Notes: a model not told the origin generated them from the letters alone. A stretch of DNA of 44,919 nt from Bacteroides sp. (GCA_014801875.1 JAAVDJ010000018.1:1-44919); one strand, 5' to 3'; shown: positions 25,068 to 35,508, counted from the first letter of the stretch. Translations and numbers: made by a program.

Positions 25068-25433
25068 TTAAAGCACCTCGGGTGCGAGTGAAACAATCTT
25101 CATGTTTGTGGCACGAAGTTCACGCGCAACGGGGCCGAAGATACGGGTGCCGCGGATTTCACCTGCGTTGTTAAGCAACACGCATGCGTTGTCGTCGAAG
25201 CGGATGTAGCTTCCGTCAGGACGACGGATCTCTTTCTTCGTACGAACTACGACAGCCTTAGATACTGTTCCTTTCTTCACATCAGAAGAGGGGATAGTGC
25301 TCTTGACAGTCACGACGATGATATCGCCTACCGACGCATAGCGACGGCCTGTGCCGCCGAGCACGTGGATACAGAGCGCTTCCTTGGCGCCACTGTTGTC
25401 TGCTACTGTAAGACGTGATTCGGTCTGTATCAT
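25068..25433 (-). CDS. rplN: 50S ribosomal protein L14
   Basis: 121 residues, a five-strand barrel at the subunit interface. Starts [20 protein letters not shown], contains the [20 protein letters not shown] stretch and [20 protein letters not shown]. Two bases after rpsQ. Confidence 0.98.
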   Translation of the reverse strand: MIQTESRLTVADNSGAKEALCIHVLGGTGRRYASVGDIIVVTVKSTIPSSDVKKGTVSKAVVVRTKKEIRRPDGSYIRFDDNACVLLNNAGEIRGTRIFGPVARELRATNMKIVSLAPEVL

Positions 25434-25435
25434 AA

Positions 25436-25696
25436 TTACTTAACTTTTTCAATGATTTCCACAAGTCTCCATCTCTTAGTCTTGCTCAACGGACGGGTCT
25501 CCATCAGGCGTACTGTATCACCTACTGAACACTCGTTATTCTCATCGTGAGCATGATACTTCTTTGTCTTGTTGACAAACTTTCCATAGATCGGGTGCTT
25601 CTCCTTCCACTTGATCTCGACCGTGATGGTCTTGTCACACTTGTTGCTTGAAACAACCCCAATTCTTTCTTTTCTCAAATGACGTTTTTCTTCCAT
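25436..25696 (-). CDS. rpsQ: 30S ribosomal protein S17
   Basis: 86 residues with an OB-fold: [20 protein letters not shown], the [16 protein letters not shown] loop, and the signature [18 protein letters not shown]. Normal position between rpmC and rplN. Confidence 0.98.
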   Translation of the reverse strand: MEEKRHLRKERIGVVSSNKCDKTITVEIKWKEKHPIYGKFVNKTKKYHAHDENNECSVGDTVRLMETRPLSKTKRWRLVEIIEKVK

Positions 25697-25719
25697 TTTT
25701 CTTCAAATACTTTTTGGGA

Positions 25720-25941
25720 TCAGTTGTTTACTACAGGAGCAGCAGCTTTAGCTGCGATTTCCTTCTCGCGCAACACAGTCTTCAGACGAGCAATCTCTCT
25801 GCGATCTTTGGTTATCTTGGAGGGATTGTCGATGGGAGATATCGCGTGCGCTACTTTCAATTCACGATAAGCCTTCTCGCTTGCCTCAATCTGGGCACGC
25901 AGTTCCTGAATGCTTAATTCCTTGATTTCTTCCTTTTTCAT
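25720..25941 (-). CDS. rpmC: 50S ribosomal protein L29
   Basis: 73 residues, a helical hairpin at the tunnel exit where trigger factor docks. Seen: KKEEIKELSIQELRAQIEAS and the second helix ITKDRREIARLKTVLREKEI. A short Ala/Val tail follows. 23 bases from each neighbour. Confidence 0.97.
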   Translation of the reverse strand: MKKEEIKELSIQELRAQIEASEKAYRELKVAHAISPIDNPSKITKDRREIARLKTVLREKEIAAKAAAPVVNN

Positions 25942-25964
25942 ATCGTTTTTGATCTCTTGGATTA

Positions 25965-26396
25965 TTATACGTTCTGGCTGGGATCATAGTCGCGGCGAAC
26001 CACGAACTTAGTGATCACAGGAAGCTTCTGAGCTGCCAGACGGAGCGCCTCCTTGGCGATGTCATAGCTTACGCCCTCCACTTCGATGAGGATACGGCCC
26101 GGAGTCACGGGTGCAACATATCCTTCGGGGTTACCCTTACCTTTACCCATTCGCACCTCGGCCGGCTTCTTGGTGATTGGCTTGTCCGGGAATATGCGAA
26201 TCCAGATCTGTCCCTGACGCTGCATGTAGCGTGTCACAGCCACACGGGCAGCCTCAATCTGACGGCCGGTGATCCACTTGGGTTCAAGGGTCTTGATGCC
26301 GAACGAACCGAATGCAAGCTGGTTGCCTCTCTGGGCCTCACCTTTCATGCGGCCTTTTTGCGAACGGCGGTATTTGGTCTTCTTAGGTTGTAACAT
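25965..26396 (-). CDS. rplP: 50S ribosomal protein L16
   Basis: 143 residues, positioning the A-site tRNA elbow. Seen: [40 protein letters not shown], the [20 protein letters not shown] loop that reaches the peptidyl-transferase region, and a C-terminal helix. 15 bases after rpsC. Confidence 0.98.
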   Translation of the reverse strand: MLQPKKTKYRRSQKGRMKGEAQRGNQLAFGSFGIKTLEPKWITGRQIEAARVAVTRYMQRQGQIWIRIFPDKPITKKPAEVRMGKGKGNPEGYVAPVTPGRILIEVEGVSYDIAKEALRLAAQKLPVITKFVVRRDYDPSQNV

Positions 26397-26411
26397 TGTC
26401 TGTCTGCTTTA

Positions 26412-27143
26412 TTAACGGTTGTTGTTCTTCTTGTTGCGGAAACCACCCTTGCGACCGCCGCCCTGCGGACGACCGTTCTCCTTCTGGCCTACTGCGTAAG
26501 CCGGAGCAAGTTCTTTCTTTCCGTAGATTTCACCACGGCAGATCCATACCTTGATGCCGATGATACCTACCTTAGTGAGTGCTTCAACAAGAGCGTAGTC
26601 GATATCTGCACGAAGTGTGTGGAGCGGTGTACGTCCCTCTTTGAACATCTCGGAACGAGCCATTTCGGCGCCGTTCAGACGGCCGCTGACCTGAACCTTG
26701 ATACCTTCTGCTCCCATACGCATTGTAGAGGCGATAGCCATCTTCACTGCGCGACGGTAAGCAACCTTGTTCTCGATCTGACGTGCGATATTGGTTGCTA
26801 CGATCTCAGCGTCAAGCTCAGGACGCTTGATTTCGTGGATGTTGATCTGAACATCCTTGTCGGTGAGCTTCTTGAGCTCATCCTTCAGAACGTCAACATC
26901 CTTGCCACCCTTACCGATCACCATGCCGGGACGGCTTGTGCAGATTGTGACTGTGACCATCTTGAGCGTACGCTCGATGATGATTCTTGAAACGCTTGCT
27001 TTTGCAAGACGAGTGCGGAGATACTTACGGATGGTTGAGTCCTCGAGAAGAGTCTCGCCGTATTTCTTTCCGCCATACCAGTTGGAGTCCCAACCGCGGA
27101 TTACACCAAGACGGTTGCTGATTGGATTAACTTTCTGTCCCAT
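26412..27143 (-). CDS. rpsC: 30S ribosomal protein S3
   Basis: 243 residues at the mRNA entry. The KH domain GxxG loop is in [20 protein letters not shown], and the C-terminal domain carries [19 protein letters not shown]. The tail is unusually Gly/Asn/Lys-rich ([20 protein letters not shown]). Seven bases after rplV. Confidence 0.98.
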   Translation of the reverse strand: MGQKVNPISNRLGVIRGWDSNWYGGKKYGETLLEDSTIRKYLRTRLAKASVSRIIIERTLKMVTVTICTSRPGMVIGKGGKDVDVLKDELKKLTDKDVQINIHEIKRPELDAEIVATNIARQIENKVAYRRAVKMAIASTMRMGAEGIKVQVSGRLNGAEMARSEMFKEGRTPLHTLRADIDYALVEALTKVGIIGIKVWICRGEIYGKKELAPAYAVGQKENGRPQGGGRKGGFRNKKNNNR

Positions 27144-27150
27144 CTTTCAA

Positions 27151-27555
27151 TCAAGCTTTTTCATTATTAATAGTGTCGACAAACAATGTCACGTGGTTTG
27201 AACGCTTGCGGATTCTGTAGCCACGGCCCTGAGGAGCCGGACGAAGACGCTTAAGCATCGGAGCGCAGTCTACGAAGACTGTCTTCACATAAAGCTCGCC
27301 GGCGTCCGCCTTGCGATCATTCTTCTGCTCCCAGTTGGCTATTGCAGAACGGAGAAGTTTCTCCACTCTGCGTGCAGCCTCCTTGTTGGAGAACTTCAAG
27401 ATGCCGAGCGCCTTGAATGCTTCCTGGCCGCGGATCATATCCACCACGAGGCGCATCTTGCGGGGCGACGACGGCACGTTATGCAGCTTGGCGAAATATT
27501 CGCTCTTCCTTGCCTCTTTGATGGCATTGGCTGCTTCTCTTTTTCTTACACCCAT
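27151..27555 (-). CDS. rplV: 50S ribosomal protein L22
   Basis: 134 residues; its long beta hairpin lines the exit tunnel and is a site of macrolide resistance. Seen: [20 protein letters not shown] and [20 protein letters not shown], the hairpin tip and return strand. No unusual change is evident in the hairpin. A 52-base spacer separates it from rpsS. Confidence 0.98.
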   Translation of the reverse strand: MGVRKREAANAIKEARKSEYFAKLHNVPSSPRKMRLVVDMIRGQEAFKALGILKFSNKEAARRVEKLLRSAIANWEQKNDRKADAGELYVKTVFVDCAPMLKRLRPAPQGRGYRIRKRSNHVTLFVDTINNEKA

Positions 27556-27607
27556 TGTATTTTTTCTTGCTGTTTTTTAAGACTGTTTAAATTTGCGCGG
27601 CAAGCTT

Positions 27608-27877
27608 TTATTTCTTCTTGTTGCCGGCATGACCGCGGAATGTGCGCGTCGGTGCGAACTCGCCAAGCTTGTGCCCTACCATGTTCTCTGTTACATAGAC
27701 AGGGATAAACTTGTTGCCGTTGTGCACTGCGAAAGTGTGGCCTACGAAATCAGGAGAAATCATAGACGCACGGCTCCAGGTCTTGATGACCGATTTCTTG
27801 CCGCTCTCGTCCATGGCTGCAACCTTCTTCTCCAGCTTCACACTGATAAACGGTCCTTTTTTAAGCGAACGACTCAT
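27608..27877 (-). CDS. rpsS: 30S ribosomal protein S19
   Basis: 89 residues of the 30S head. Starts [20 protein letters not shown] and contains [20 protein letters not shown] plus [19 protein letters not shown], the full S19 signature. 22 bases after rplB. Confidence 0.98.
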   Translation of the reverse strand: MSRSLKKGPFISVKLEKKVAAMDESGKKSVIKTWSRASMISPDFVGHTFAVHNGNKFIPVYVTENMVGHKLGEFAPTRTFRGHAGNKKK

Positions 27878-27899
27878 AATTGTCTTCTTTTAATCAAAT

Positions 27900-28772
27900 T
27901 TACTTTTTCCTTCTTTCAATGATATACTTCGAAGAATGCTTCTTCGGAGAACGGGTCTTCAAGCCCTTGGCATAGAGACCTGTGCGAGAACGAGGATGTC
28001 CACCTGACTGACGGCCCTCGCCACCACCCATCGGGTGATCCACAGGGTTCATTACCACACCACGGTTGTGAGGACGGCGTCCCTGCCAGCGGCTGCGGCC
28101 TGCCTTGCCACTCTGCTCGAGAGCGTGGTCGGAGTTGCCTACGACACCTACTGTGGCACGACAAGTCAAAAGCACCTTGCGGGTTTCGCCTGAAGGCAAT
28201 TTGATTATCGCGTAATCTCCCTCACGGGAGGTGAGCTGAGCGAATGTGCCGGCGCTGCGTGCCATGGAAGCACCCTGACCGGGCTTCAGCTCGATACAAT
28301 GGATGAGTGTACCTACAGGAATCTTCGACAGAGGAAGACAGTTGCCTACCTCAGGAGCTGCGTTCTCGCCGCTCAATACCACCTGACCTACCTCAAGACC
28401 GTTGGGGGCGATCATATAGGCTTTCGAGCCATCCTTGTAGTAGAGAAGTGCGATGCGTGCTGAACGGTTAGGATCATACTCGATGCTCTTAACTGTTGCA
28501 GGCACATCGTCATTTGTTCTCTTGAAGTCAATGAGACGCAATTTTCTCTTGTGGCCACCACCTCTGTAACGAGTCGAAAGCTGACCCTGAGTATTGCGGC
28601 CGCCTGTGGAACGTTTGCCCACAGTAAGAGACTTTTCTGGTGTGATTTTCGAGACTTTCTTAACCTTCACGGCTCCCTCTTTGGGGTTTTCAATGGCGAT
28701 CTCGTTGCGGAACACACCAATAATCTTGTGTCTTTGCCCGGGAGTTACGGGCTTGAATTTTCTTACTGCCAT
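27900..28772 (-). CDS. rplB: 50S ribosomal protein L2, with N-terminal insertion
   Basis: 290 residues, the core protein near the peptidyl-transferase centre. The SGG-type motif ([10 protein letters not shown]), [13 protein letters not shown], and the invariant [13 protein letters not shown] (the His linked to peptidyl transfer) are all present. Between the PGQRHKI start and the GGRN motif there are about 16 more residues than in E. coli: an acidic/basic stretch, [16 protein letters not shown]. This makes the protein longer than the usual 273-275. The insertion is in frame and flanked by normal sequence, so it looks genuine. Confidence 0.97.
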   Translation of the reverse strand: MAVRKFKPVTPGQRHKIIGVFRNEIAIENPKEGAVKVKKVSKITPEKSLTVGKRSTGGRNTQGQLSTRYRGGGHKRKLRLIDFKRTNDDVPATVKSIEYDPNRSARIALLYYKDGSKAYMIAPNGLEVGQVVLSGENAAPEVGNCLPLSKIPVGTLIHCIELKPGQGASMARSAGTFAQLTSREGDYAIIKLPSGETRKVLLTCRATVGVVGNSDHALEQSGKAGRSRWQGRRPHNRGVVMNPVDHPMGGGEGRQSGGHPRSRTGLYAKGLKTRSPKKHSSKYIIERRKK

Positions 28773-28777
28773 CGTTT

Positions 28778-29068
28778 TTAAATGTTGCTATAATAGTCTA
28801 TGGTTTGTCCTTCTGCCACAGTCACGTAGGCTTTCTTGAATGCCGGTTTCTGACCGCGGATCAACCCTCCCTTGGTGTAACGCTGTTTGCGCTTGCCGGC
28901 GTAGAGGGCTGTGTTTACTTTCACGACGCGAACATTGTAGAGCTTCTCTACGATATCCTTGATCTGAAACTTGTTTGCGTCGGGAGACACAGCAAATGTG
29001 TAGCAATTCTGCTTCTCGCTGTAGGCTGTCGCCTTTTCTGTTACGATCGGTTTAATCTGTATATCCAT
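28778..29068 (-). CDS. rplW: 50S ribosomal protein L23
   Basis: 96 residues at the tunnel exit, docking site for trigger factor and SRP. Seen: [40 protein letters not shown], and the loop with [10 protein letters not shown]. Five bases before rplB, 18 after rplD. Confidence 0.98.
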   Translation of the reverse strand: MDIQIKPIVTEKATAYSEKQNCYTFAVSPDANKFQIKDIVEKLYNVRVVKVNTALYAGKRKQRYTKGGLIRGQKPAFKKAYVTVAEGQTIDYYSNI

Positions 29069-29086
29069 TTTCTATATCTCCTTATT

Positions 29087-29722
29087 TTAGAAGTTCTCGT
29101 TGATCATTGCCACACTGCTCTCTGTAATGATGATAGCATCATTGTTGAGCACTGTGTAGGCATTAAGGTCAGCTGCCTGCTGCATGAGCGCGTTGGGCAC
29201 GTTGCGAACAGAAAGAAGTATGTTCTTGTCGAGATCGTTCATCACGAGAAGTGTCTTCTTGTCAGCCACCTTGAAGCTCTTGGCGATGTTCACCCAGTTC
29301 TTTGTGCTCGGCTTCTCGAAGCTGAAATTCTCAACCACGTAGATTACGCCGTCGTTTGCCTTGGAGCTGAGAGCGATCTTGCGCGCGATCTGTTTCATCT
29401 TCTTGTTGAGCTTGGTGCGATAGTCGCGAGGACGCGGACCGAACACTGTGGCGCCACCACGAAGAAGCGGTGAGTTGATATCGCCACGACGTGCGCCGCC
29501 GCCACCCTTCTGACGTCCGAGCTTGCGGGTTGAGCCGGAAATCTCGCTGCGCTCCTTGCTCTTGTGAGTGCCCTGGCGCTGATTGCCAAGATACTGCTTC
29601 ACGTCGAGCCAAAGAGTGTGCTCAGCATTGCCTTCATTGAGGTCGCGTGCGAAGATCTCGTCTTTAAGCTCGATCTTACGACCTGTGTCCTCTCCCTTGA
29701 TGTTATATACTGCTACTTCCAT
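29087..29722 (-). CDS. rplD: 50S ribosomal protein L4
   Basis: 211 residues. The long tunnel loop is [20 protein letters not shown], followed by [21 protein letters not shown]4 is the feedback regulator of the S10 operon in E. coli. The start overlaps the rplC stop (TAATG), so L3 and L4 are coupled. The 98-base hairpin-bearing spacer is upstream of that pair. Confidence 0.98.
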   Translation of the reverse strand: MEVAVYNIKGEDTGRKIELKDEIFARDLNEGNAEHTLWLDVKQYLGNQRQGTHKSKERSEISGSTRKLGRQKGGGGARRGDINSPLLRGGATVFGPRPRDYRTKLNKKMKQIARKIALSSKANDGVIYVVENFSFEKPSTKNWVNIAKSFKVADKKTLLVMNDLDKNILLSVRNVPNALMQQAADLNAYTVLNNDAIIITESSVAMINENF

Positions 29723-30339
29723 TATTTCTCAACTATAACGATTGAACCTTTGGATCCGGGTACGGAACCCTTTATCATTAACAAATTGTGCTCCGGAAGC
29801 ACCTTAATCACCTGGAGATTCTGCACAGTCACACGTTCATTGCCCATCTGGCCTGCCATGCGGAGACCCTTGAAGACCTTCGCAGGATAAGAACAGGCAC
29901 CGATTGAACCGGGTGCGCGAAGACGGTTGTGCTGACCGTGAGTTGCCTGGCCAACGCCACCGAAACCATGACGCTTTACAACACCCTGGAAACCTTTACC
30001 CTTGCTGGTGCCGACAACGTCGACAAAAGCTCCCTCCTGGAAAAGATCCACTGTGAGAGTTGCCCCGAGCTCGGGAAGGGTCTCAAACGATTTGAACTCG
30101 GCCAAGTGACGCTTGGGAGTTACTCCGGCTTTGGCGAAGTGGCCTGCCTCTGGCTTGTTGGTGTGCTTCTCCTTCTTGTCCTGGAAGCCTACCTGCACTG
30201 CCTGATAGCCATCTTTATCCACAGTCTTGATCTGAGTAACCACACAAGGACCTACTTCGATAACAGTGCACGGAATATTTTTTCCGTCGGCACTGAAAAC
30301 GGATGTCATTCCGATTTTCTTTCCTAATAATCCTGGCAT
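29722..30339 (-). CDS. rplC: 50S ribosomal protein L3
   Basis: 205 residues, one of the first proteins to bind 23S rRNA. Starts [20 protein letters not shown] and contains the signature [19 protein letters not shown] and the loop [20 protein letters not shown] near the peptidyl-transferase centre, including the Gln methylated in E. coli. Coupled to rplD; the first gene after the spacer at 30340-30437. Confidence 0.98.
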   Translation of the reverse strand: MPGLLGKKIGMTSVFSADGKNIPCTVIEVGPCVVTQIKTVDKDGYQAVQVGFQDKKEKHTNKPEAGHFAKAGVTPKRHLAEFKSFETLPELGATLTVDLFQEGAFVDVVGTSKGKGFQGVVKRHGFGGVGQATHGQHNRLRAPGSIGACSYPAKVFKGLRMAGQMGNERVTVQNLQVIKVLPEHNLLMIKGSVPGSKGSIVIVEK

Positions 30340-30437
30340 TTCTTACTTTGATTTTGGATTGTTGTCTGTTTATTTTTTCGGAATCCCGGGTTCTTCCCCC
30401 ACTCCGGGGGAAGAACCGGGCTTCGCTTTTTTTCTTA
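30340..30437 (-). promoter_or_regulatory. Spacer with a strong hairpin between rpsJ and rplC
   Basis: 98 bases. CCCGGGTTCTTCCCCC (30385-30400) pairs with GGGGGAAGAACCGGG (30406-30420), 15 pairs with one bulged G and a 5-base loop. On the minus strand it is followed by an A-rich stretch, so it is not a terminator for the operon; on the plus strand a T-run follows. It lies directly upstream of the coupled L3-L4 genes. A role in L4 feedback is only inferred. Confidence 0.4.
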
Positions 30438-30743
30438 TTACACCTTGATGCTTACATCAACACCACTCGGAAGTTCAAGCTTCATCAGTGCGTCGACTGT
30501 CTTGCTGGTTGAGCTATAGATGTCGATGAGACGCTGATAGGAGGAAAGCTGGAACTGCTCACGGCTCTTCTTATTGACGAAGGTGGAGCGGTTGACGGTG
30601 AAGATGCGCTTGTGGGTCGGCAATGGAATCGGACCGCTTACTACAGCACCTGTCGCCTTCACTGTCTTCACGATCTTCTCGGCAGACTTGTCTACGAGGT
30701 TGTGATCGTAAGATTTGAGTTTGATTCTGATTTTCTGATTCAT
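30438..30743 (-). CDS. rpsJ: 30S ribosomal protein S10
   Basis: 101 residues; 30S head protein, also the NusE transcription partner. Seen: [40 protein letters not shown] and the C-terminal [15 protein letters not shown]. 19 bases after fusA, so the str and S10 operons are joined here. Confidence 0.98.
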   Translation of the reverse strand: MNQKIRIKLKSYDHNLVDKSAEKIVKTVKATGAVVSGPIPLPTHKRIFTVNRSTFVNKKSREQFQLSSYQRLIDIYSSTSKTVDALMKLELPSGVDVSIKV

Positions 30744-30762
30744 ATGTGAATTGGATGCTTTT

Positions 30763-32886
30763 TTATTTCAATAGATCAACTCTGCCCTGCACTTCAGTAA
30801 GAACATTCTTTGCAATTGAATTGCTTACCTCTGCATAGTGGCTGAACGACATTGTGCTGGTGGCACGGCCTGAAGTGATTGTACGAAGAGCGGTCACATA
30901 ACCGAACATCTCTGCAAGAGGAGCCTTGGCCTTGACGATGCGCGCACCGCTGCGGCTTGTCTCCATACCCTCTACCTGGCCACGACGCTTGTTAAGGTCG
31001 CCGATGACATCACCCATTGACTCTTCCGGAGTGACAACCTCGATCTTCATGATAGGCTCCATGAGAACCGGACCTGCCTTCTCCGAACCCTTCTTGAACG
31101 CCTGGATTGCACAAAGCTCGAATGAGAGCTGGTCGGAATCCACGGGGTGGAAGCTTCCGTCAAGGAGTGTCACTTTAAGACGCTCTACCGGATAACCTGC
31201 GAGAACACCGTTCTTCATTGCAGTCTGGAAACCTTTCTGCACTGAGGGGATATACTCCTTAGGCACGTTACCGCCCTTAACCTCGTCGATAAACTGGAGG
31301 CTGCCTTCGAAATCCTCGTCGGCCGGCTCGATGCGTACGATGATGTCCGCAAACTTACCACGACCACCGGTCTGCTTCTTGAATACCTCACGGAGCTCGA
31401 CAGGCTTGGTGATTGCCTCTTTGTAGGTAACCTGAGGACGACCCTGATTACACTCTACCTTGAACTCACGACGAAGACGGTCGATGATGATGTCAAGGTG
31501 AAGCTCACCCATACCGCTGATGACGGTCTGGCCTGTCTCCTCATTTGTCTCTACGCGGAAAGTCGGGTCCTCCTCGGCGAGTTTCTGAAGACCCACGCCA
31601 AGTTTGTCAAGGTCTTTCTGAGTCTTAGGCTCAACTGCGATACCGATGACGGGATCGGGGAATTCCATTGACTCAAGCACGATGGGAGCGTTCTCGTCGC
31701 AGAGAGTGTCACCTGTGCGGATATCCTTGAAGCCGACACCGGCGCCGATATCACCGCAGCCGATCACTTCTTTCGGGTTCTGTTTGTTGGAGTGCATCTG
31801 GAAAAGACGGGAGATACGCTCCTTCTTGCCTGAACGGCTGTTGAGCACGTAGCTGCCGCTCTGAATCTCGCCTGAATAAACGCGGAAGAAGCAAAGACGA
31901 CCTACGTAGGGGTCAGTGGCAATCTTGAACGCAAGGGCACACATCGGAGCCTCAGGAGAAGGCTCGCGGGTGAGGATCTCGTCTGCATCGCCTACTGCAT
32001 GACCTTCAACCACGCCTGAATCCTCAGGGGAGGGAAGATATGCGCAAACTGCATCGAGAAGAGTCTGAACACCCTTGTTCTTGAAAGAAGAACCGCAGAT
32101 CATGGGGTTAACCTCCATAGCGAGGGTTGCCTTGCGGATAGCAGCCTTGATCTCGTCGACTGTGATCGACTCGGGATCTTCGAAATATTTCTCCATGAGC
32201 ACCTCGTCAAACTCAGCGAGGGTCTCAAGCATCTTGTCGCGCCATTCCTCAGCTTCCTCCTTGAGGTTTGCGGGAATCTCGTCGACTGTATATTCAGCGC
32301 CCATAGTCTCGTCGTGCCAGAAGATTGCCTTCATCTGCACGAGGTCAACAACGCCCTTGAAAGTCTCCTCCGCGCCGATAGGAATCTGGATGGGAAGAGG
32401 AGTGGCTCCGAGCACTTCGCGAACCTGACGCACAACCTCGAAGAAGTTAGCGCCCGAACGGTCCATTTTGTTTACGTACCCTATACGGGGCACATTATAT
32501 TTGTCTGCCTGACGCCAGACAGTCTCACTCTGGGGCTCCACGCCACCTACTGCGCAGAAGGCAGCAACAGCGCCGTCAAGCACACGGAGCGAACGCTCCA
32601 CCTCGACTGTGAAGTCAACGTGCCCCGGAGTGTCAATAAGGTTGATTTTATATTTTTTACCCTGATAGTTCCAGAAAGTGGTTGTAGCCGCAGAGGTAAT
32701 GGTGATACCACGCTCCTGCTCCTGTTCCATCCAGTCCATCGTAGCGGCACCATCGTGCACCTCGCCAATCTTGTGGGTAAGACCGGTATAGAAGAGGATA
32801 CGCTCTGAAGTGGTGGTTTTGCCGGCATCGATGTGGGCCATGATGCCGATATTTCTGGTTAAGGTAAGATCGTCGTGTTTAGCCAT
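30763..32886 (-). CDS. fusA: Elongation factor G
   Basis: 707 residues; the GTPase that drives translocation and, with RRF, ribosome recycling. G1 [19 protein letters not shown] starts near residue 17, G3 is DTPGHVDFT, and G4 is [11 protein letters not shown]. Domains II to V follow, with [20 protein letters not shown] in domain IV. The length matches canonical EF-G. Position in the str operon, between rpsG (16 bases) and rpsJ, indicates the main housekeeping copy. tuf does not follow it here. Confidence 0.98.
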   Translation of the reverse strand: MAKHDDLTLTRNIGIMAHIDAGKTTTSERILFYTGLTHKIGEVHDGAATMDWMEQEQERGITITSAATTTFWNYQGKKYKINLIDTPGHVDFTVEVERSLRVLDGAVAAFCAVGGVEPQSETVWRQADKYNVPRIGYVNKMDRSGANFFEVVRQVREVLGATPLPIQIPIGAEETFKGVVDLVQMKAIFWHDETMGAEYTVDEIPANLKEEAEEWRDKMLETLAEFDEVLMEKYFEDPESITVDEIKAAIRKATLAMEVNPMICGSSFKNKGVQTLLDAVCAYLPSPEDSGVVEGHAVGDADEILTREPSPEAPMCALAFKIATDPYVGRLCFFRVYSGEIQSGSYVLNSRSGKKERISRLFQMHSNKQNPKEVIGCGDIGAGVGFKDIRTGDTLCDENAPIVLESMEFPDPVIGIAVEPKTQKDLDKLGVGLQKLAEEDPTFRVETNEETGQTVISGMGELHLDIIIDRLRREFKVECNQGRPQVTYKEAITKPVELREVFKKQTGGRGKFADIIVRIEPADEDFEGSLQFIDEVKGGNVPKEYIPSVQKGFQTAMKNGVLAGYPVERLKVTLLDGSFHPVDSDQLSFELCAIQAFKKGSEKAGPVLMEPIMKIEVVTPEESMGDVIGDLNKRRGQVEGMETSRSGARIVKAKAPLAEMFGYVTALRTITSGRATSTMSFSHYAEVSNSIAKNVLTEVQGRVDLLK

Positions 32887-32902
32887 GATTTAAATACCAA
32901 TA

Positions 32903-33379
32903 TTAAAATCTGAAGTGTGCGAATGCGCGGTTAGCCTCTGCCATACGGTGCATATCCTCTTTTCTCTTGAATGCGCCGCCCTGGTCGTTGAAGGCGTCTA
33001 CTATCTCCGCAGCGAGCTTGTCGGCCATTGTCTTGCCGCCGCGCTTGCGGGCGTAGATGATAAGATTTTTCATTGATATGGATTCCTTGCGGTCGGCTCT
33101 GATCTCGGTGGGAACCTGGAAGGTGGCACCGCCAACGCGGCGAGACTTCACCTCCACCTGAGGAGTCACATTCTCAAGCGCCTTTTTCCAAATCTCAAGC
33201 GCGCTCTTCTCCTCATTGGGCATCTTGGCCTTCACGACCTCCAATGCCGTATAGAAAATCGTATACGCCGTGTTCTTCTTTCCATCATACATAAGATGGT
33301 TCACAAACTTCGTAACTCTTACGTCGTGAAACACGGGATCGGGCAATGTAACCCTTTTCTTCGGTTTTGCTTTTCTCAT
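32903..33379 (-). CDS. rpsG: 30S ribosomal protein S7
   Basis: 158 residues, nucleating 30S head assembly. Starts [20 protein letters not shown] and has [20 protein letters not shown] and [20 protein letters not shown]. In E. coli S7 represses its operon by binding the rpsL-rpsG spacer; here that spacer is 147 bases, the second longest in the cluster. Confidence 0.98.
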   Translation of the reverse strand: MRKAKPKKRVTLPDPVFHDVRVTKFVNHLMYDGKKNTAYTIFYTALEVVKAKMPNEEKSALEIWKKALENVTPQVEVKSRRVGGATFQVPTEIRADRKESISMKNLIIYARKRGGKTMADKLAAEIVDAFNDQGGAFKRKEDMHRMAEANRAFAHFRF

Positions 33380-33526
33380 TACTGTTTGTTTAGTGTTTTT
33401 GATCGGTTGCTTTCTGTGAAATCTTCAACGTCAGCTCTCTTGCCGCCGTTTACTCAACCATAAGCCATCAAACAATCAAAAACGGGGTTGATGTTTGTGG
33501 ATACCGCCTGTACGAATTATCCTTTC
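33380..33526 (-). promoter_or_regulatory. Long spacer between rpsL and rpsG (candidate S7 target)
   Basis: 147 non-coding bases. On the minus strand GGATA can pair with TATCC just after the rpsL stop, and CATCAA with TTGATG further on. No promoter consensus and no T-run terminator. The E. coli S7 site lies in the same intergenic position, but no sequence similarity is claimed. Confidence 0.35.
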
Positions 33527-33922
33527 TTACTTCTTACCTGCGGTCTTTCCGGCTTTCGGACGCTTAGCGCCATACTTCGAACGACGCTGTGTACGACCCT
33601 GCACACCTGCTGTGTCGAGGGTGCCGCGGACGATGTGATAACGCACACCCGGAAGGTCTTTCACACGACCTCCACGCACCATCACGATAGAGTGCTCCTG
33701 AAGATTGTGGCCTTCGCCCGGAATATAGGAGTTGACCTCCTTGCCATTGGTCAGACGCACACGCGCCACTTTACGCATCGCCGAATTAGGCTTCTTAGGA
33801 GTGGTGGTGTACACACGCACACATACGCCACGACGCTGCGGACATGAATCCAAGGCAGGCGATTTGCTCTTATCCTTCAGAGCTACGCGTCCTTTTCTTA
33901 CTAATTGCTGAATAGTTGGCAT
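33527..33922 (-). CDS. rpsL: 30S ribosomal protein S12
   Basis: 131 residues at the decoding centre. The frame is open to 34042, but [20 protein letters not shown] is the universal start, so 33922 is used. [11 protein letters not shown] with K43/K44 and [13 protein letters not shown] with K88 and D89 carry the usual streptomycin-sensitive residues; none of the classical resistance changes is present. It is the first gene of the cluster, with a leader of about 140 bases from the promoter at 34069-34099. Confidence 0.98.
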   Translation of the reverse strand: MPTIQQLVRKGRVALKDKSKSPALDSCPQRRGVCVRVYTTTPKKPNSAMRKVARVRLTNGKEVNSYIPGEGHNLQEHSIVMVRGGRVKDLPGVRYHIVRGTLDTAGVQGRTQRRSKYGAKRPKAGKTAGKK

Positions 33923-34068
33923 TCTTGTCTCTAAAATTGGTTTATTATATTGCTTGGTTACTATTCCTTGCGATTCCAGAAATACCACTCCATACACAAA
34001 ATACCGCCAAACGACTGCAACACAGCCACTTAGACAGTCCATGCAGGGTAGCCCCCTGAAATTCTTTG

Positions 34069-34099
34069 CAAAGATAATGAAAATAAGACTTTTACCAAA
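34069..34099 (-). promoter_or_regulatory. Promoter of the str-S10-spc-alpha cluster
   Basis: On the minus strand: TTTG (34096-34099), a 19-base spacer, TATCTTTG (34069-34076). A full consensus match about 147 bases upstream of rpsL. No other equally good promoter was found down to rplQ. Confidence 0.85.
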
Positions 34100-34202
34100 A
34101 CTTCTCCCAAAAAAAATTTCTTAAAAAATGTTGTGCCTTTTTAATCCCTCCCCTCTTTCCCATTTTATTATTGCTTCGTTTATAGTTTTTAACATTTTTT
34201 TA

Positions 34203-34233
34203 TTTGTCGCATTCGTATTTTATACTACTTTTG
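34203..34233 (+). promoter_or_regulatory. Promoter of the GlmU-like gene
   Basis: TTTG (34203-34206), a 19-base spacer, TACTTTTG (34226-34233). A full consensus match. It lies downstream of the first in-frame ATG (34204), which therefore cannot be the start; ATG 34300 gives a leader of about 60 bases. Confidence 0.85.
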
Positions 34234-34299
34234 CACAGCTCTCCTGATTTTGCGCATATTCCCCTCCCCTCTTACCTTATTTTATCCTTAAAATATAAA

Positions 34300-35508
34300 A
34301 TGCAGCCTAAGATATATCTATTTGACTCGGTTCAGAGCCACGGAAATCTTCTCCCTCTCAGTTTCACCCGACCCGTTGCGGATTTCAGGGTCGGCATTTC
34401 CACAATTCGTCAGAAATGGGAGCGACTGCTCCCGGGCACATACGCATACCTCCCCGTAGACTACCTAAGGGAAAAATTCGGAATGTCCCCTCTCCCGGAG
34501 GAAACAGCCCTTTTCATCAATGGCTCCTTGCTGCCCGATGCTGACATTATCTCCCGAATTTCAACCCTCGCCCCGGGCGAAGCTATCCTGACCGAAGGTG
34601 AACCTATGGTTTTCCTCGGAAGTGTCGAGGCGCTGGAGAAGGGTGAATGGAACGCCAAAGAAGTGACTTCTGACATAAGAAGGATAAAATATACTTTCGA
34701 CATATTCTTGCGCAATCCCGAGGAAATCGTAAATGACTTTTTCAGTATTACAGCCGGGCGTTCCTCAGCCATTCCCGATGAATCAAACACCATCATCGGC
34801 GCTTTGACCGACAAATCCGGCCGTCCAATGCTCTTCATCGAGGAGGGAGCCCGTGTGGAGGGAGCCACCCTGAATCTTAAAGAGGGCCCTATATATATAG
34901 GTAAGGAGGCGGAAATCATGGAAGGGGCATGTGTGCGCGGACCGCTCGCCTTGTGCGAAGGGGCGAAAATCAGGATGGGAAGTAAAATTTACGGAGGATG
35001 CACTTTCGGACCTTTCTGCAAAGTGGGAGGAGAAATCGACAATTCCGTGCTGTTCGGATATAGCAACAAGGCTCACGATGGCTATCTCGGGAATGCCGTT
35101 GTCGGGGAATGGTGTAATATCGGGGCGGGCGTGAATGCCTCAAATCTGAAAAACGATTATTCCAAGATACGTGTGTGGAACTATTACCTCCACACCTTCA
35201 TGCGTACGGATCTTCAGTTCTGCGGACCGATCATAGGCGACCATTCCAAATTGGGAGTCAATTGTATGCTCAATACGGCCACCGTCCTTGGTGTAGGAGT
35301 AAATATCCATGGTGCGGGTTTCCCCAGGGTTTTCGTCCCGAGTTTCAGCGAAGGCAGCCCTGTAGCGGGTTTCAGCAGCGTGCCCATGAAGAAATTCAAC
35401 GACATCGCCTCCCGAGTCATGAGCAGGCGCGAGCTCTACTTCGACGACACCGACAAACGCATCTTTGAGAAAATCTACGAAATAGCCTCCGGATTTAAAG
35501 GGAATTAG
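34300..35508 (+). CDS. GlmU-like sugar nucleotidyltransferase/acetyltransferase family protein
   Basis: 402 residues of the Bacteroidetes 'alternative GlmU' family. The N-terminal part (MQPKIYLFD, LLPLSFTRPVADFRVGIST) resembles a nucleotidyltransferase half. From about residue 185 a left-handed beta helix is visible as hexapeptide repeats (IYIGKEAEIMEGACVRGPL, IRMGSKIYGGCTFG), then NIGAGVNASNLKNDYS and LNTATVLGVGVNIHG. It probably acts in UDP-GlcNAc or a related sugar-nucleotide pathway, but substrate cannot be read from sequence. The start at 34300 is fixed by the promoter position and by the conserved N-terminus. Divergent from rpsL. Confidence 0.85.
   Translation: MQPKIYLFDSVQSHGNLLPLSFTRPVADFRVGISTIRQKWERLLPGTYAYLPVDYLREKFGMSPLPEETALFINGSLLPDADIISRISTLAPGEAILTEGEPMVFLGSVEALEKGEWNAKEVTSDIRRIKYTFDIFLRNPEEIVNDFFSITAGRSSAIPDESNTIIGALTDKSGRPMLFIEEGARVEGATLNLKEGPIYIGKEAEIMEGACVRGPLALCEGAKIRMGSKIYGGCTFGPFCKVGGEIDNSVLFGYSNKAHDGYLGNAVVGEWCNIGAGVNASNLKNDYSKIRVWNYYLHTFMRTDLQFCGPIIGDHSKLGVNCMLNTATVLGVGVNIHGAGFPRVFVPSFSEGSPVAGFSSVPMKKFNDIASRVMSRRELYFDDTDKRIFEKIYEIASGFKGN

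Noticed and set aside
33923..34042. N-terminal extension of S12 (40 residues)
   Set aside because: The universal S12 N-terminus begins at 33922; the extension is simply open leader sequence.
30340..34099. Missing tuf gene after fusA
   Set aside because: The absence of tuf from the str operon is normal in Bacteroidetes, where it lies elsewhere, so it is not an anomaly.
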